Assembly: GCA_947457975.1 (NCBI GenBank)
Contig: CANGYC010000180.1
Span: 1 to 5,272, forward strand
DNA length: 5,272 bases
Direction: 5' to 3'
DNA from: Comamonadaceae bacterium
GTDB taxonomy: Bacteria > Pseudomonadota > Gammaproteobacteria > Burkholderiales > Burkholderiaceae_C
Shown here: positions 4,997 through 5,272 of the stretch, piece after piece
Position numbering within the stretch: the first letter of the stretch is position 1
Layout: each line of letters starts with the position of its first letter
The notes under the pieces: generated by a model
Told to the model about the DNA's origin: nothing
Databases searched by the model: none
What the model saw: the letters and a program-made list of their open reading frames with translations, nothing else
Made by a program: the position numbers and the translations under genes

Positions 4997-5272
4997 TCAG
5001 TAGCCGTAACCGCCCCCGCCCGAGCGGCCGCCGCCGGAGCGGCCACCGCCAAAACCGCCGCGGCTGCCACCGCCGCCGCCACCACCACCACCCGAACGGC
5101 CGCCGCGGAAACCGCCGCGGTTGCTGGTGGGCAGGCCCGAAGAGGGGAAGCCCGAGGACAAGTGCGAAGCCGGTTGGGCCTCGTCGTCATGCGTGCGCTG
5201 CGGACGCGGCGCGTTGGCATTCTGGCGTGGCTGGCCCTGCGCCTGCTGGCGATGGGCCGGGTTGCCGCCCTG
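4997..5272 (-). CDS. C-terminal RGG/glycine-rich tail of a probable DEAD-box RNA helicase (5' part outside window)
   Basis: An open frame enters from the right edge on the minus strand and ends with TGA at 4997-4999, giving 91 visible residues. It begins QGGNPAHRQQAQ, continues Gln/Pro/Arg/Asn-rich, then HDDEAQPASHLSSGF, then an RGG-type tail: NRGGFRGGRSG, nine glycines in a row, SRGGFGGGRSGG and a final GGYGY. It has no start inside the window. Such basic, Gln/Asn-rich then RGG-rich tails are common at the end of RhlE-type DEAD-box helicases in beta- and gammaproteobacteria, where they hold RNA without sequence preference. No helicase motif is visible, so another RGG-type RNA-binding protein (for example an RRM protein) is possible. 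A different frame over 4978-5220 on the same strand is also open, but it gives a low-complexity Ala/Val protein that runs past the TGA into the terminator side; I reject it. A strong terminator follows the stop. Confidence 0.72.
   Translation of the reverse strand, partial: QGGNPAHRQQAQGQPRQNANAPRPQRTHDDEAQPASHLSSGFPSSGLPTSNRGGFRGGRSGGGGGGGGGSRGGFGGGRSGGGRSGGGGYGY
5066..5092 (-). repeat. Glycine codon microsatellite (nine GGN codons)
   Basis: Nine consecutive GGT/GGC codons in the RGG tail appear on the plus strand as ACC/GCC triplets. Four identical GGT codons are followed by mostly GGC ones. Triplet slippage would change the tail length without a frameshift, so copy number may vary between strains. 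Confidence 0.75.

Noticed and set aside
4978..5220. Minus-strand open frame giving an 80-residue Ala/Val-rich protein
   Set aside because: It is the shadow of the RGG-tail frame over a GC-rich glycine repeat. Its composition is low complexity, and the neighbouring frame has an RGG/GGYGY tail with a terminator at the right distance.

Overview
The window is GC-rich bacterial chromosome. Its high-GC third positions, a DgoR-like FadR/GntR regulator and a glycine/RGG tail typical of DEAD-box helicases suggest a betaproteobacterium, probably Burkholderiales and possibly a Comamonadaceae-like genus. That placement is inferred from the style of the sequence, not from a marker gene.

Layout, left to right. 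Bases 1-212 are a GC-rich leader with no gene I can defend. A GntR/FadR-type transcription factor (213-941, +) follows, then a small cupin-fold protein (1036-1425, +). These two may form a short operon. Facing them, only 24 bases away, is the end of a large minus-strand gene (1450-4809, 1119 aa). It encodes a modular exoprotein: an unrecognised N-terminus, a Pro/Ala/Ser linker, two ~90-residue tandem modules, seven FG-GAP/integrin-type calcium-loop repeats (the number for one complete seven-bladed beta-propeller), a block of five in-phase RTX nonapeptides, and a C-terminus of the kind used for type I secretion. Its 5' side is an AT-richer intergenic region with several short inverted repeats. 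Next comes a clear minus-strand rho-independent terminator (4952-4975), which serves the next minus-strand gene. Only the last 91 codons of that gene are inside the window (4997-5272): an RGG/glycine-rich tail ending in GGYGY, most likely a DEAD-box RNA helicase.

How the parts relate: the regulator and cupin look like a small regulatory/metabolic unit. The RTX/FG-GAP protein looks like an independently transcribed secreted surface protein, because the terminator separates it from the helicase-like gene. No type I transporter genes are in the window. The most notable item is the domain architecture of the large protein. I see no evidence of a defence system, CRISPR array, RNA gene or mobile element.
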